Part shown: in pieces, positions 5,741 to 5,926 of the stretch
How positions within the stretch are numbered: the first letter of the stretch is position 1
Layout: every line of letters starts with the position of its first letter
Notes under the pieces: model-generated
The model's input: only the letters and a program-made list of their open reading frames with translations
What the model was told of the DNA's origin: nothing
The model's database searches: none
NCBI GenBank assembly: GCA_029934165.1
Contig: JAOZMU010000237.1
Span: 1-5,926 of the forward strand
Length of the DNA: 5,926 nt
From: Bacteroidales bacterium
GTDB taxonomy: Bacteria > Bacteroidota > Bacteroidia > Bacteroidales > JAOZMU01
Direction of reading: 5' to 3'
Position numbers and translations under genes: made by a program

Positions 5741-5926
5741 TCACAGCTTAAACGTTTCATAAAAATTAGGTCTTAGACTTTAAATGCAATGTATTATTTA
5801 TTAAAAACTATATTGCTCTGATACTTAACTTAATAACAGTAATTAAAGTGTCGATTATTTTTGTTTGTTTATTTTAGTAAAATGAATTTAATAAAGTAAG
5901 CCATTAAAATTCCTAACTAAAACTAA

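Larger units (their letters stand above)
5597..5926. other. AT-rich region upstream of clpB
   Basis: No gene, RNA or repeat family could be supported in these 330 bases. The composition is strongly AT-rich with frequent stops in all frames. It is the presumed promoter region of the clpB-yjbQ-tsaD run and contains the dyads listed separately. An 8-bp palindrome AAACGTTT (5750-5757) and GTCTTAGAC (5770-5778) are additional short symmetric sites. No CIRCE element (TTAGCACTC-N9-GAGTGCTAA) is present. Any gene further right starts beyond the window. Confidence 0.6.

Overview
The window is AT-rich and its coding style suggests a member of the Bacteroidota. Genes are tightly packed, strong Shine-Dalgarno sequences are missing in front of most starts, and the ClpB N-terminus and ParE-type toxin look Bacteroidota-like. 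This assignment is inferred from general appearance, not from a marker gene or a database search.

The right three quarters (2840-5596, then 2430-2840, then 1399-2424, all minus strand) form a compact three-gene run. It encodes a ClpB-type double-AAA+ disaggregase, a YjbQ/UPF0047 family protein, and TsaD, the tRNA threonylcarbamoyladenosine transferase. The clpB stop and yjbQ start share one base, and yjbQ and tsaD are five bases apart, so one transcript starting right of clpB is likely. The AT-rich region 5597-5926 holds the presumed control region, including a perfect 11-bp inverted repeat and a second 7-bp dyad. The ClpB is unusual. The pore-loop-1 tyrosine of the first ATPase ring is replaced by lysine, the second P-loop has Thr where Pro is usual, and a charged C-terminal tail of about 60 residues ends in a cationic, aromatic helix.

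The left quarter (1-1356) is accessory DNA. An exact 55-bp direct repeat (1-55 and 1302-1356) brackets it. Between the copies lie a translationally coupled pair on the plus strand and a decayed group II intron reverse-transcriptase C-terminus on the minus strand (900-1133). The pair is an unrecognised 136-residue helical protein followed by a RelE/ParE-like toxin, and looks like a toxin-antitoxin module with an unfamiliar antitoxin. The intron remnant carries one in-frame stop and lacks most of its downstream domain V. The right repeat ends 42 bases from the tsaD stop, so the island abuts the 3' end of the housekeeping operon in convergent orientation.

The two halves show no functional link. 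The left is a small mobile or repeat-mediated insertion, and the right is a chromosomal protein-quality/tRNA-modification operon. No RNA genes, CRISPR arrays or complete insertion sequences were seen.
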